A stretch of DNA of 64,000 nucleotides from Closterium sp. Naga37s-1 (GCA_947471745.1 CANJKZ010000020.1:310001-374000); one strand, 5' to 3'; positions 30,691-41,641 are shown, counted from the first letter of the stretch. Program-made: numbers and translations. Notes: generated by a model not told the origin, from the sequence alone.

Positions 30691-31290
30691 CTGAAGGATA
30701 GCGGAGTGAATCTAGAAAACGAATGCGTCAAGATGTTACTCGTCTCGGCGGCGGGGAACGTGCTTTGTCGGACACGGTACACCGGACGGGTCCTCTGCAC
30801 CGACCTTCGCCCTTGCTAGATAAAGTCGCCGTCGGCGTCGACGAAAGCCGTGGCTCTGCGGACAATCGTCTCGGCGATGAAGTCAACGCCGGACATGTGG
30901 CACGCGAGGTTCGTGCAGGTCGGTGTCGACAGAATCAAGAGCTTGGCAAAGCACGAAGTCGCCACCGGTCTGGACATCAAGCCATTGGCCAGCTCCGACC
31001 TCCCGTGCGTCTCTCGTTCCCCGACAAGGGTTCGGACGCCGATGAGGCTTTGGACGTCGTGCACATCAACTTATGCACGCCGTTCCGCATCGTCCACGGC
31101 CGACGTCTTGGAGTTGTCGGCATGGCTTCTTGGAGTTTCTTATGCACTAGAAGGGCTACGGTCCTCCAGAGGATAGCTGGCTCTCTGAAGCAAACATGAG
31201 TAACGCTCAACGTCCTCTCTGAAGCAGACATGAGTGACTATCTTGTCAAGCAGGGCATTACATCTACCACCAAAATTTGAGGGGGGGAAG

Positions 31291-31680
31291 TGTGAGAGTA
31301 CGCCGACGTTCGACATGTTTCTTATTTCCATATTTTTATTTTATCTTATTCTTCTTCTTTTCCACTTTCAGTTGCACTTTATTTCACCTCAATCGGACTA
31401 CTATTCTATTTTCTAGATCATACGATGATTTCACCTTTTTTTGTACTTGCGGCACCGACATATATGTCATACACACCCACAGAAAGTATACACGGAATAA
31501 TATGGAATTCCGGTGTGCCAATAGGCCTGCGTTCCTTTACGCACCAGTTGTTATAATTTCTAAAAGGGTATGTTTCCGAAGGTTCAGGTTATCGCTTGTT
31601 TCCGTGTATTTCTAAGTATAAATACTCCTTGTACTCACCTATAGTGGAACATGTTTTAGTGGGAATTTGGTCTTGTGATA
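31291..31680 (+). repeat. 3' LTR-like end of Copia F
   Basis: It starts tgtgagagtacgccgacg right after a purine tract and runs through AT-rich sequence to about 31680, where chromovirus G resumes (minus strand, ttctacctc). Its body is unlike the 5' LTR. Confidence 0.55.
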
Positions 31681-31681
31681 T

Positions 31682-32164
31682 TTGAGGTAGAACGACTACT
31701 GTTGCGTTGTTTATGACATGGCATTGTTGCAGGCAAACTCAATCAGCGGCAACTGTTGCTCCCAGGTTGTCGATTCATCACACGTGGCGCAAATCAGCTG
31801 CTCCATGGTGTGGTTTGTTCTCTCCGTTTGTCCGTCGGTTTCGGGGTAGTAGGACGAACTATACTGTAGACAGGTCCCGAACTGCTCCCAGAGGTTCTTT
31901 CAAAAGTTGCTGGTGAATTTTGTGTCCTTGTCGCCGATAATCATGGCTGGTATTCCGTGCAAGCGGATGACGGTTGCGGCGAACACGAGAGTGGTTTTTT
32001 CTGCGGAGATAAATTTCATGCACGCAGCGAAATGAGCCATTTTTTCCAGTCGGTCAATGACGACCATGACCATGTCGTCACTACCGAGTCTCGCACGTAA
32101 TCCCGTGATGATGTCCATTCTTACTGGATGCAAGGCATGCTCGGGTGGTGGAATCGGTTGTTGT
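31682..32164 (-). CDS. Chromovirus G integrase core
   Basis: On the minus strand this reads RMDIITGLRARLGSDDMVMV, VIDRLEKMAHFAACMKFISA and MIIGDKDTKFTSNF, then EQFGTCLQYSSSYYPETDGQ and NHTMEQLICATCDESTTWEQ, the standard gypsy integrase series. It is interrupted and forms part of the split element. Confidence 0.8.
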
Positions 32165-32342
32165 TGTCACAATAGTAGGCATAAGCAGGAGCCATAGCTA
32201 GGGTTTACCTAGCTAGGCAAGAGAGAAATGAGCAAAGGAGGGGTTTGACTAGCAACAGTTGGGATACAAATAGGAAACCCTAAGGGGCCGTACTCACTAC
32301 AGAGTACCCCACTGCAGGCTAGACAAGCATTATAATCTGACA
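32165..32342 (-). repeat. 3' LTR of element E
   Basis: 178 bp with ends TGTCAG...GTGACA on the minus strand. It is identical to the partner LTR except for one C/T difference. The same family as the solo LTR at 11648-11826. Confidence 0.9.
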
Positions 32343-33149
32343 CACCCCCATAGTCAAAGTGGGGTATAATCAGCAGAGCAAGCAGTCATAGAGCAGGTTC
32401 ACATGCACAAGTAAAGCTAGAGGCAGTCGCAGAGGGCAAGTGAGGAGGAGGAGTGATTGTGAGAGGAGAGGAGATGGGAGGCGACGGTGGAAGCTGCAGA
32501 CACACAGGAGCGGCTGGCTCAGTGGCTACCGAAGCAATGGCCCGGACTACAGGAGTAACTGGCTCCGCGGAGATTGTAGCCTCCTGACAGGAGCAACTGA
32601 CCCACAGGCGACTGGCGACTACCGGAGATTGTAGCCTCCGGACTACTGGCGCTGCTGGCGACACGACTGCTGCCTCCGCTCAACTTCCCCCAACTGTCCC
32701 ACCCCCTTTCACACACCCCTTGCTGCACCCCTAGCTCCACTCCCACGTCACCCCCCTTAAACCCTAAACCCTCGGCTCCCACACACCCACCCCCCTCAGC
32801 GGCAGCTGCAGCAGTGGGAGACGGAGGAGGAGGAGGAGCTGCAGGTTACCCACACCGGTCACCCCCATGCTCGCCACCCCACACCCCCACCACCGCGGAA
32901 TGCACGGCGGAATGGGAGCAATGGGCAGCACGGGGGGGGGGGGGGAGGGGGGGACGGGACGGGCTGCAGGGACGGGCCGCGGGCTGCTGCAGGAGCGGCT
33001 CGCGTGGATCCTGGGGCGGCTGCTGCAGGCACGGGCGGCTCCAGGGGCGGCTGCTACAGGTGCGGGCTGCTCCAGGGGCGGCTGCTGCAGGTGCGGGCTG
33101 CTCCAGGGGCGGCCGCTGCAGGTGAAAGGTAGGAGGGAGGGGGGAGGAG

Positions 33150-33550
33150 CGCGGCCCCCAGGGCGCCCCGACGGGCGACGAGAAAGGGAGCCGCGCGGGC
33201 CCCCGAGAGCGCCTCGACTGGCGACGGGAGGGGACCGCGCGCGGGCCCCCGCGGTCGCCACGACGGGCGACGGGAGGGGAAGCCGCGCAGGCCCCCGAGA
33301 GCGCCCCGACGGGCGACGGGAGGGGACCGCGCGCGGGCCCCCGTGGTCGCCACGACGGGCGACGGGAGGGGAGGCCACGCGGGTCCCCGAGAGCGCCTCG
33401 ACGGGCGACCGAAGGGGACCGCGCGCGGGCCCCCGTGGTCGCCACGACGGGCGACGGGAGGGGAGGCCGCGCGGGCCCCCGAGAGCGCCTTGACGGGCGA
33501 CGGGAGGGGACCGCGCATGCCCCCCAAGGGCACCACGACGGGCGCCACGG
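33150..33550. repeat. 91-bp tandem repeat inside element E
   Basis: About four units with a period near 91 bp, built from gacgggcgacgggagggg, ccgcgcgcgggcccccg and gagagcgcc blocks, fill the leader. An unbroken 323-codon Pro/Arg/Ala-rich frame crosses it on the element's sense strand, which such composition can produce by chance. Confidence 0.8.
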
Positions 33551-33704
33551 AAGGGTAAACCGCCACGCGCCCCGAGCGCGCGGCGGGCAGAAACCCTAAT
33601 TTCGGCGCCGCGCACCACGGGGCGCGCGGCGGACAGTACGGCAGCGGAAGCAGGTGGTGGGTCCATACACAGGAAGGCGGCAGACATGCCGCCCTCTGAT
33701 ACCA

Positions 33705-33882
33705 TGTCACAATAGTAGGCATAAGCAGGAGCCATAGCTAGGGTTTACCTAGCTAGGCAAGAGAGAAATGAGCAAAGGAGGGGTTTGACTAGCAACAGTT
33801 GGGATACAAATAGGAAACCCTAAGGGGCCGTACTCACTACAGAGTATCCCACTGCAGGCTAGACAAGCATTATAATCTGACA
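33705..33882 (-). repeat. 5' LTR of element E
   Basis: 178 bp, next to the primer binding site, flanked outside by the GTTGT target duplication. Confidence 0.9.
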
Positions 33883-34081
33883 GTTGTTGACCCATTTTTT
33901 TCTTGCGCGAGCTTTTTATCACCTGACACATGTGGCACAATCCTGCGTGGTGCTATATGTTGGTCAACTGCTACAGCAACTGCTATCCCTGCAGTTGCTT
34001 TCGCATTTTCAACCCCGAAATGCCCTGAGGTAATCTCACCATGTACCTATTGCACTAGCACTTCCTATAACAGTGAATAAG

Positions 34082-37000
34082 CCGGCAAGGCCTTGCTGTA
34101 GGCCTCCTGTAAAACTGCCACCTTACGCTTGCCACCCTGGCTGTTGACCACTACCATCTTTTTGGAAGTTTTAGTCATCGTAGGCTGGCCCGTCAACATT
34201 GCTTGACGATTTTAGGAGCACATGGAACAATTACCTTAACATATGCCCCGTTAGGGCACCACAAAAAACCTCCCGACATCACTGCATTCGTTTGTCGGGG
34301 CACCACAAAAAAACCTCCCGACATCACTACATTCGTTTGTCACAAAACTATGGGACAGAGCCATGGCCTAGACAAAAACTCCGCCGACTATGCACGCTAT
34401 TCGCACCTCCGCCATGGCCGCCATTTACTTCTTGCTGCTTTGGATTGATGTGGGCAGCACCCGTATGGCCCGCCAAATCTTATTCGCTGATAATATGGCC
34501 TTGTTGATTTGCCTTCTATTGGAGGAACGATATGGTCGCTTCACCAAGCGCACATGTCCGTGTTCAAACAGATTTGCTGAATACTCTTTTGATACGCCCC
34601 ATGTCTCCAGGGCATATGGGAGGTGGACGAGCGCGTGCACCTTGATCAGCCGCCACTTGGACTTCTGACTCGGAAACTATCTTTTCAGCTCGGCAAGCAC
34701 GCTGCATCGGCAAAGGAAGGGGAGGGGGTTTTACTTCCACTTGTCATAACGACGTGAAAGGATTCGGCATCAAACGTCACATGGGTTTGCGTACGTTGTG
34801 CTCACAGGAAGTACATCAACACAATGAAGGCTACAACCCACTCACTTCTGTTGCTTCTCATAGGAAGAGTCAATGGTACAGTCTGTGTACCTCTCCACAT
34901 CGAATGCTGCGGCGTACCACTCCAGAAACATCTTAAAACGAGGGTCTAGATTTGACAAGCGGGGGTTCAGAAGTTTTTGTTTTGAACCAGGCTTGCCAGC
35001 GCGAAAGTGTTGGCTAGCGAAAGCCTGGATTTTGTGCGGACGCTTTTCCTCTGCAGTAACAACTCGCCTGGGTTTGGGGTTTTGGGTGTCAAATGTGCAC
35101 CGGCGCTTTAATGACGTCCAACTCGGCGTCTGACAAGATCCCTTCGAAGATGAACATCGAGACCTGCATTATCGCCTGTGTTTGACCGAGGCGTATTTGG
35201 CCGCACCCTCGAAATACTTCCCCGGTTTTGGGAACTTAATGCCCGCAGCCCTTGCAAGATGGTACAATGTCTCGTGACGTCTGCAACATGTCAGCACACC
35301 CACGATTTAGGAAAACAACCTTACCCAGGGCCGGAGAAGTGTTTGGCCCAGGGGAATCACATCCGTTGCCATACCTATCCATGATGGCAAGCACTCCTGG
35401 TGAATTTGTCTCTCGCAGCTACACCAATATGTGCTTCCATAATCCGATGTCGACGACATGGAGCACATCCGGGAGCACAACCCGTACGGGTACCTCCATG
35501 GAGTCCACGCGAAGTTCCACTTCCAAAGAAAACACTGCGTAAGGATGGACCAACATAGCAATGATGATGAGGTGACGCATTTGTCAAGACGGCCTAGTAC
35601 AACATCGGCAGGTTATTTCAACAAGTAACTCAATGGGGTGTGTGCGTAGGTCGTTGCTCTAGGTGGGGTCGAGCATTGCCCCATTCTGGCGCTTTTGGTC
35701 GCGTATAGGAAACACGTGGTCCATGCAGACGAGAAACTCGGCCGGCACCTCGCACATGGAGCAGGGTTTGTTTGCCCACTGCTACATTGTCACGATTACC
35801 TTGCAACCCTCCGGATAGTCACACGCATATGCGTACATGAAGGGGTACAAGATACTTTTGATACCGTTGGGATCGTCTATTGACGCCCCCACGTTTGCAT
35901 CTATGGAGTGCATGGTCGGATGTTTAGTGTGTTGAATAGTTACAGCAAACCACCAGATGTGTGCTATGCCTACAACGAGACTTGCAAGGCCACACTCACA
36001 AGTAGGATGCGCTGATCAAAGGCTCGAAAACAATGTCGAGGCACTTGTTGAAAAGATCCGTCTTCGCACTAGCGGGTAGATCCCCGTCTGACATCGGTAG
36101 CAACGCCACCAATGACGTGGACAAATCCTTCCAACGGGCAGCTCGAGGGATGTTTGCAATGGTTCTTTGCTGAGGGCACACATTCTCCCGGCCATTGTGG
36201 CTCAGATGGGTCACATCGCTTGATGCGATGAGAGCCGCTACGACACCCTCCTTGTTTGGCAGATCCACCTTGTGTGTATGGATGAGCATCAACGTGTGTA
36301 GTGGCTGTCTAGATACAATGGGCGTAGCGTGAAAAGGTCGCTCAACAATCTCGTGTCGATGCACTTGATTCTGACATGGCAGCCACCGGTTTCCTGTAAC
36401 CAATTTGCAAATGACTTCTCAAATTTCATCCGTCCGCACTGTACGGGGTGAGTGTATATGGGAAGTTCAGCATGTACTTGCCCCAGAGTCCGCTATCGCC
36501 TTCCACCTCTCAACTGCACCCTCATTGTGCTAGTTGTAAACGGGTTCGCACTCGGAAACCCAGATGTGTCTTCCCCCCCATCGTTGTGATGGTTGCCTAG
36601 GTCGAATACCCCGTAGTTCACCATGATAAGAACCGCATGGGGCTAACCTGATGTGGGCGACTGTTTGCCATTGGATGCAATTCACCAATCTCAAGTGGCG
36701 TGCTACTAGGGGCGGGCCTTACTCGATTGCGAGTGAGAAGGCATACCAGTTCACAGCCGGAGAGCATTACAACGTGTTGATCCACTTCCCAAGCCCGAAG
36801 GAGGTGGAGGCAATGCCGGAGAAAACTGTGGGTGGTGAATTATATGACGGCGACGATGAGCCGGTGGCGTCTTTTGAGGCTTTGTTAACTTAGGGGCGAA
36901 TGCGCGAGACAAGCAAGCAGTGGAAGGGAGCGTTGGTGGTTTAGTTTGTGATGAAAAGGGTGGTAGATAGGGGCAGGGGTGGGTGGTTGGCTAGGTACGA

Positions 37001-38514
37001 GAGGCACTTTATACCCTGGTTTTTATGAATCACGATGGGGCGTTTTGTGGCCAAAACAGTGGTTATGTGTAGCCCCCAGTCTCGTCATTTTAGAGACTTT
37101 GTCATCACTGAATGCTAGGGTACATTGAATCTACATAGTGTATACTAATCATCCTGTTCATGCAGCAATAACATGTGTGTGTGTGTGAGGTGGAATTAGA
37201 GTGCGCAAATGGCCTGGACTTCATCGTGGACATTGTCGGAATGAAGTACGGAGCTATTGGCTACTTCAACCCTAGTGTCAAAGTGGGTGGTATGTAGGAG
37301 AACATGTACACAAATTGTATGCCTAAACTTTGTAAAAACATTATATGTTGGTTTTCGATGTGGTGTAGGTACATTGTCAAGTCGAACCCCTTTTTTGGGA
37401 TGTCCACTTTGAAATGTCGGCAAGCAACTCTGTGGTACAAACGATGCGCACCTAATCCCGTTGCATTTGCCCATCCCTATTTCCAAGGGCCAACTTCACT
37501 TGCATGCAAAACAGTATTGCGCTCCTATGCACTTGTATGCAAATGTGTCAATACCTCAGTCCTAGAGGTAATGACCCATTGGCCTATAGCTCGTTTTTAT
37601 TTATTTGTTTTAGACCATGGTTCCTACCACGTCTGGATTTGCGCTACATTTTGATTTCTTCTGGCAATTACTTATGCCATATAAGTATTATTGTTCAGTT
37701 GCGATTTTTCGCGACCGTGTATTTCTGCCCATCGTCTCCATTGCATGCAAAAATGGGTTCGCCCAAAAAGAAATCGTAAATCGTTCGATTATGAGTAACC
37801 TCGGATATTTCGGAAGAGAAGGGAAATAAACCCCTCTCGGAAGAGGCATGAAACCTAAACACCTTTCGTCATGGTGTTTAGGGTTGACGCCCCCCTAGAC
37901 GGCATGCCATCCAGCGGGGTTTATATACATATGTACTTTGTCCCTAGCTGCGTGCATGCATGAAAGCGATGACATGAGTTATCATTTAAACAGAAATTAG
38001 CATGTATGTTTGCAACAAAATATAACACGTAAACTTTCATTCCAACGGAATTTCGTAGATGCCATTTCTCATTGTGCGCATTTTTCACTAAATATATTGC
38101 GCGCATATTGTTGACTGCTATTTGGGACCTAGAAGCTCTAAGCACACCTTTAAATCAACGCTAGATAGTCCCCACGGGGTCACCTCCAAGGGTCCCTGGG
38201 TGCCTGGTAGAACCAGCCCCTATCCAAGGGTCCGCGTTTGTTGAAGGACTTTTCAAGCGTGAAAACGATCGTGTGCACTGAAGCACTCCTCAGCACAATT
38301 GCGGAAGCGATTACGACTGATTGGCTCGTATGCAGAAATTTCTCCTCGCGTCAATACGTCGATAGAGAAAATATTCACTCCAAAAAGTTGATTACAATGA
38401 AACACAAGCACACATTTATAGAACTACTAATGCACGAGCAAAGCAAACACAAGGCAAGCATTTAACAGTTATAAAACTGTAATATAAGACTTCACCATGT
38501 TGTCTTGGTAAAAC
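34082..38514. repeat. 4.43-kb direct duplication, copy 2 (Plavaka fragment)
   Basis: This copy of 21339-25771 has about seven substitutions and no gaps. It carries the minus-strand Plavaka transposase without its C-terminal end. On the left it abuts chromovirus G without a target duplication. On the right it abuts Copia J at a point where 'aacagttataaaa' (38512-38524) repeats a string found 48 bases earlier (38464-38476). The open pieces match those of copy 1. Confidence 0.95.
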
Positions 38515-38526
38515 AGTTATAAAAAG

Positions 38527-40947
38527 GTGATCCGCACCGACAATGGGGGAGAGTTTGTTGGCGCTGATTTTGAGGCGGTGCTGAAGAAGAAGGGGATCCA
38601 GCATCAGCTCACGGTGCCCTACAACCCTCAGCAGAACGGCGTGGCTGAGCGGTTCAACCGGACCCTGCAGGAAGGTGCTCGCACTCTCCTTGGGCGTGCA
38701 GGGCTGCCGGATCCGTTTTGGGTGACAGCACTGCGGCAGGTCGCTGTTGTGAAGAACCGGGTGCTGGCGACAGTGGGGGACAAGCAATGGGTCCCCTACA
38801 CCAAGTGGTATGGGAGTGCACCAGCAGTCAACATGCTGAGAGCCTACGGCTGCATGGTGGTGTTTCATGTGCCTAAGGAGAAGAGGGGAAAACTGGAAGC
38901 TTCTGGGAGATGGGGTGTGCACTTGGGGCTTGCTAAGGATCACAAGGGCTGGCTGATTTGGGACTTGACCAGCCAGCAGCTGACTGTGTCGAGGGATGTG
39001 AAGTTCCTTGAGTCCTTGTACTACAAGGAGTGGAAGCAGCAGCAGCAGAAGCTTCCCACTGCACCGCTGATCATTGAGGCTGATGAGGTGCAGCGGCCTT
39101 CGAGGCAAGTGCAGGTCACTGTCTCAGAGGAGGAGATTTCTGGGGTGACTGAGGATGGGGGAGAACCTGAGGTGGAGGAGCAGCAGCAGCAGCAGCAGCA
39201 GTCGCAGCAGCAGCAGCAAGATGCTCCACAAGGTGCCGCACGTCCGGCTGACCGTCCAAGGAGGGATGTGCGCCCTCCTAACCGGCTGACCTATCCGAGC
39301 TTTGGGAAGCCAAGTGTGGTAAGGGCTGGGAGTGTGGCTGAGCAGTGTGATGAGGAGGAGATAGCGCACTGCTACTGGGCAGCCGTCCCTGAGCCCAAGA
39401 CACTTACCGAGGCCTTGAGTGGGCCCGATGCTGAGAAGTGGAAGCAGAGTGTGAAGGAGGAGTATGACTCTCTGCTGGAGAACGAGACGTGGGAGCTGTG
39501 TGAGTTGCCTCCAGGGAAGAAGGCCATTTCTTCCAAGCTGATTTTCAGGCACAAGTACGGACCTGATGGGGAGCTGACCCGCTACAAGTCAAGGCTTGTG
39601 GCTAAGGGGTTCCAGCAGACAAAGGGGAAGGATTTTGATGATATCTTTGCTCCTGTGGGGAAGGGCACTACACTGAGGACGATGTTGGCAATGGCTGCAA
39701 ACCGTGGCTGGAAGATCAAGCAGATGGACATAATCACTGCCTTCCTCAATGGAATCATTCTGGAGGAGCTGTACATGTTACAGCCTGAGGGATTGGATGA
39801 TGGGAGCGGCAGGGTGTGCAGGTTGAAGAAGGCCATCTATGGCCTGAAGCAGGCTCCTCGCGCATGGTACCACAAGCTGGAGGAGACACTGCTGGCTGGG
39901 GGGTTCAAGAAGAGTGAGTGTGACCACAGCCTGTTCCTGCTCCAAGAGAAGGAGCGGTTTCTCATGCTCCTGGTGTATGTGGACGACATCCTGCTCTTCT
40001 CTGAGTCATCTGCGATGATTGAACGTGTGGAGGAGATGCTGGAAATGCATTTCAAGTGCTCCAAGATGGGAGATGTGAAGTACTACCTTGGGATGCATGT
40101 GGAGAGGGACCTTGACAAGGGAGTGTTGAGGTTGCACCAGAGGAAGTATTGTGAGGGGCTGGCTGAGAAGTATGGGCTGCAAGATGCAGGAAAGCCAGCC
40201 ACCCCACTGCCTTCGGGGTTCACTGTGGAGCCCTGTGCTGATGAGGAGGTGGTGGGGGAGAGTGACAGGAAGTTGTTTCACTCCATGGTGGGGGCACTCA
40301 ACTATGCGGCTAACCACACGCGGCCTGACATTGCCTTTGCTACATCCAGGCTTGAGCAGGTGGAAGCGGCCAAGAGGTTGGTCCGCTATGTGAGCGCTAC
40401 AGCATCAGTAGGCTTGGAGTACAGTGCTGTGCGACAGAGGCTGCAGAGGGGTGCAGCTGATTTGGGCAAAGGGGAGATGCTCCTGACCTGCTACACCGAC
40501 GCCAGCTTCAACTCTGTGAAGGCGGATGGCACCAGCATTGGAGGCTATGTGTGCCTGTTTGGAGGTGGTGCAGTGAGCTGGCGCAGCAAGAAGCAGAACG
40601 AGGTGGGGCAGTCCTCGTGTGAGACAGAGTACATGGCCCTGCATCATGGGGCAAAGGAGGTGGTGTGGCTGAGGCGTTTGTTGGAGGAGATCGGAGTGTG
40701 CCAGAGGGAGCCGACTGTGATTTTCTGTGACAATGAGTCGGCAGTGAAGCTTGCCAAGAACGCCTGCCTTCATGGGCTGACAAAGCACATCAGGCCCAAG
40801 TGGCACTGGGTGAGGAGGCTCCTGGACAAGGAGGTGCGGCTGGAGATTGTGAAGACCCATCAGCAGGCGGCTGACATTCTCACCAAGCGCCTGGCTGAAT
40901 CTGAGCATTGGAAGGGCATGAAGCTTGCTGGGATGAGTGTGCATTGA
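38527..40947 (+). CDS. Copia J integrase (C-terminal)-RT-RNase H polyprotein part
   Basis: An 806-residue open frame. The integrase part has IRTDNGGEFVGADF and YNPQQNGVAERFNRTLQE (second Asp and Glu of the DDE triad). An acidic Gln-rich linker follows (39177-39222). RT has ENETWELCELPPGKKAISSK, VAKGFQQTKGKDFDDIFAPV, MDIITAFLNGIILEELYMLQ and the catalytic LVYVDDILLF (YVDD at 39976-39987). RNase H has CYTDASFNSVKADGTSIGGY, SSCETEYMALHHG and FCDNESAVKLAKN, and ends in HQQAADILTKRL. In an intact element this would be cleaved from a Gag-Pol precursor. The first methionine is internal to integrase and is not a true start. Confidence 0.92.
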   Translation: MIRTDNGGEFVGADFEAVLKKKGIQHQLTVPYNPQQNGVAERFNRTLQEGARTLLGRAGLPDPFWVTALRQVAVVKNRVLATVGDKQWVPYTKWYGSAPAVNMLRAYGCMVVFHVPKEKRGKLEASGRWGVHLGLAKDHKGWLIWDLTSQQLTVSRDVKFLESLYYKEWKQQQQKLPTAPLIIEADEVQRPSRQVQVTVSEEEISGVTEDGGEPEVEEQQQQQQQSQQQQQDAPQGAARPADRPRRDVRPPNRLTYPSFGKPSVVRAGSVAEQCDEEEIAHCYWAAVPEPKTLTEALSGPDAEKWKQSVKEEYDSLLENETWELCELPPGKKAISSKLIFRHKYGPDGELTRYKSRLVAKGFQQTKGKDFDDIFAPVGKGTTLRTMLAMAANRGWKIKQMDIITAFLNGIILEELYMLQPEGLDDGSGRVCRLKKAIYGLKQAPRAWYHKLEETLLAGGFKKSECDHSLFLLQEKERFLMLLVYVDDILLFSESSAMIERVEEMLEMHFKCSKMGDVKYYLGMHVERDLDKGVLRLHQRKYCEGLAEKYGLQDAGKPATPLPSGFTVEPCADEEVVGESDRKLFHSMVGALNYAANHTRPDIAFATSRLEQVEAAKRLVRYVSATASVGLEYSAVRQRLQRGAADLGKGEMLLTCYTDASFNSVKADGTSIGGYVCLFGGGAVSWRSKKQNEVGQSSCETEYMALHHGAKEVVWLRRLLEEIGVCQREPTVIFCDNESAVKLAKNACLHGLTKHIRPKWHWVRRLLDKEVRLEIVKTHQQAADILTKRLAESEHWKGMKLAGMSVH

Positions 40948-41004
40948 GGGTGCATGCTTGAGCTATGGCATGTGGAATGATGGTTGGCAGCCAGAGGGGG
41001 AGTT

Positions 41005-41641
41005 TGTTGTATGATGCAATCATATGCATTCACGTCTGTCTGCCTCCCATCATGTGTTCGTGCGTTGCATGCGTGGTGTGAGCGTATGCAAGAATTTGTG
41101 TTTTGTGCGGTTTGGTTTTTTCTGAGTGTGTGTGTGAATGTTACTTGGCTTGAGCAGATATCTGAAGTGACTCCTCTGCTCAAGAGCTTTCCGACGAACC
41201 AAGTATCGCTTCAATCGGAGCACGAACAAGAAAGTTACGAACGTTGGAAGTTCGTATGCTTTTGATATTTGGCTGTGGTGACTATGGGAAGTTGTGGTGT
41301 TGACTCCATAAGGGGTATAGACTTTTGGGGGTTGGGAAATTCGTCAACATCACTGTAGATGCTGCCAAGTGGTTGGGAGGAGCCAAACCAGGTTGGCAAG
41401 TGTGGCCAAGTTGGGCAAGGTGGATGGCATGGGTTGGAAAGTGACAAAAGTGAAAATGGGGTTGCCTATGGAGAGGGGAATTGTGTGGCATGTGGTTTCC
41501 TTGGTTGGGGACTATCTTGGGACCTTCCCTCTCGTCCTCCTAATTCCATCCCACCTGGTTTATTGCTACTCTAACTCTCTTGTGTGGTTAATTGTGAAAT
41601 TGTGAGACTCTTGTGATTGAGTTAAGATTCTGTGGCAGCAT
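41005..41641 (+). repeat. 3' LTR of Copia J (end approximate)
   Basis: It starts TGTTGTATG directly after the purine tract. No partner LTR is in the window, so the right end cannot be fixed by comparison. Confidence 0.5.

Larger units (their letters stand above)
28221..31680 (+). mobile_element. Copia F, mosaic non-autonomous relative of Copia C
   Basis: Inserted into chromovirus G, this element has a 5' LTR (28221-28808) whose body matches the Copia C LTR, a primer site identical in type to that of Copia C, Gag and protease of the Copia C lineage, a GAG-pre-integrase piece, then a purine tract (gaggggggg, 31279-31287) and a second LTR (31291 to about 31680). RT and RNase H are not recognised. 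It is broken, with about eight interruptions. The two LTRs agree only in their first 21 bases, so the element is a mosaic. Clear target duplications were not found. Confidence 0.75.
32165..33882 (-). mobile_element. Non-autonomous LTR element E, 1718 bp, intact ends and TSD
   Basis: Two 178-bp LTRs (33705-33882 as 5', 32165-32342 as 3', minus-strand orientation) differ at one base by eye. Five-base target duplications GTTGT flank them (32160-32164 and 33883-33887). A perfect initiator-Met primer site TGGTATCAGAG (33704-33694) follows the 5' LTR, and a purine tract, ctatgggggtg, precedes the 3' LTR. The 1.36-kb inside encodes no Gag or pol. It is a C/G-rich leader with a 91-bp tandem repeat, plus a 3' part that shares 'tgcatgtgaac' and 'ccccactttg.ctatgggggt' with Copia A. 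It looks whole as a non-autonomous element and young. It interrupts the integrase of chromovirus G. Confidence 0.92.
27258..34081 (-). mobile_element. Ty3/gypsy chromovirus remnant (G), split by two insertions
   Basis: Read on the minus strand, the element starts at 34081 with an integrase-side segment (CHMCQVIKSSRKKKMGQQ, 33883-33960). It is interrupted by the 178-bp-LTR element (32165-33882), resumes in the integrase core (32164 to about 31682), is interrupted again by element F (28221 to about 31680), and resumes with NYGQNPTVLMTPSPDNPKPR, the chromodomain, a purine tract (cttggggaggggggtag) and an LTR (27582-27258). RT, protease and Gag are not seen. It is broken in many places. Being the host of both insertions, it is the oldest layer here. 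Confidence 0.82.
38515..41641 (+). mobile_element. Copia J, second Copia lineage, 3' part
   Basis: This element belongs to a Copia lineage distinct from A/B/I and C/F. It is present from the integrase core to the 3' LTR: integrase, RT, RNase H, purine tract (agaggggga, 40993-41001) and an LTR starting tgttgtatgatg at 41005. The LTR end is uncertain; 41641 (tggcagca) is a candidate. Gag, protease and the first part of integrase are not in the window. The pol frame that remains is open throughout, which suggests a fairly young copy. Confidence 0.85.

Noticed and set aside
32764-33150. Element E as carrier of a captured host gene
   Set aside because: The internal sequence matches the leader and 3' style of Copia A rather than any host exon that I can recognise.
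32764-33735. 323-codon Pro/Arg-rich frame in element E
   Set aside because: Crosses the 91-bp GC-rich tandem repeat and begins inside the LTR; such composition yields open frames by chance. Kept only as a note.
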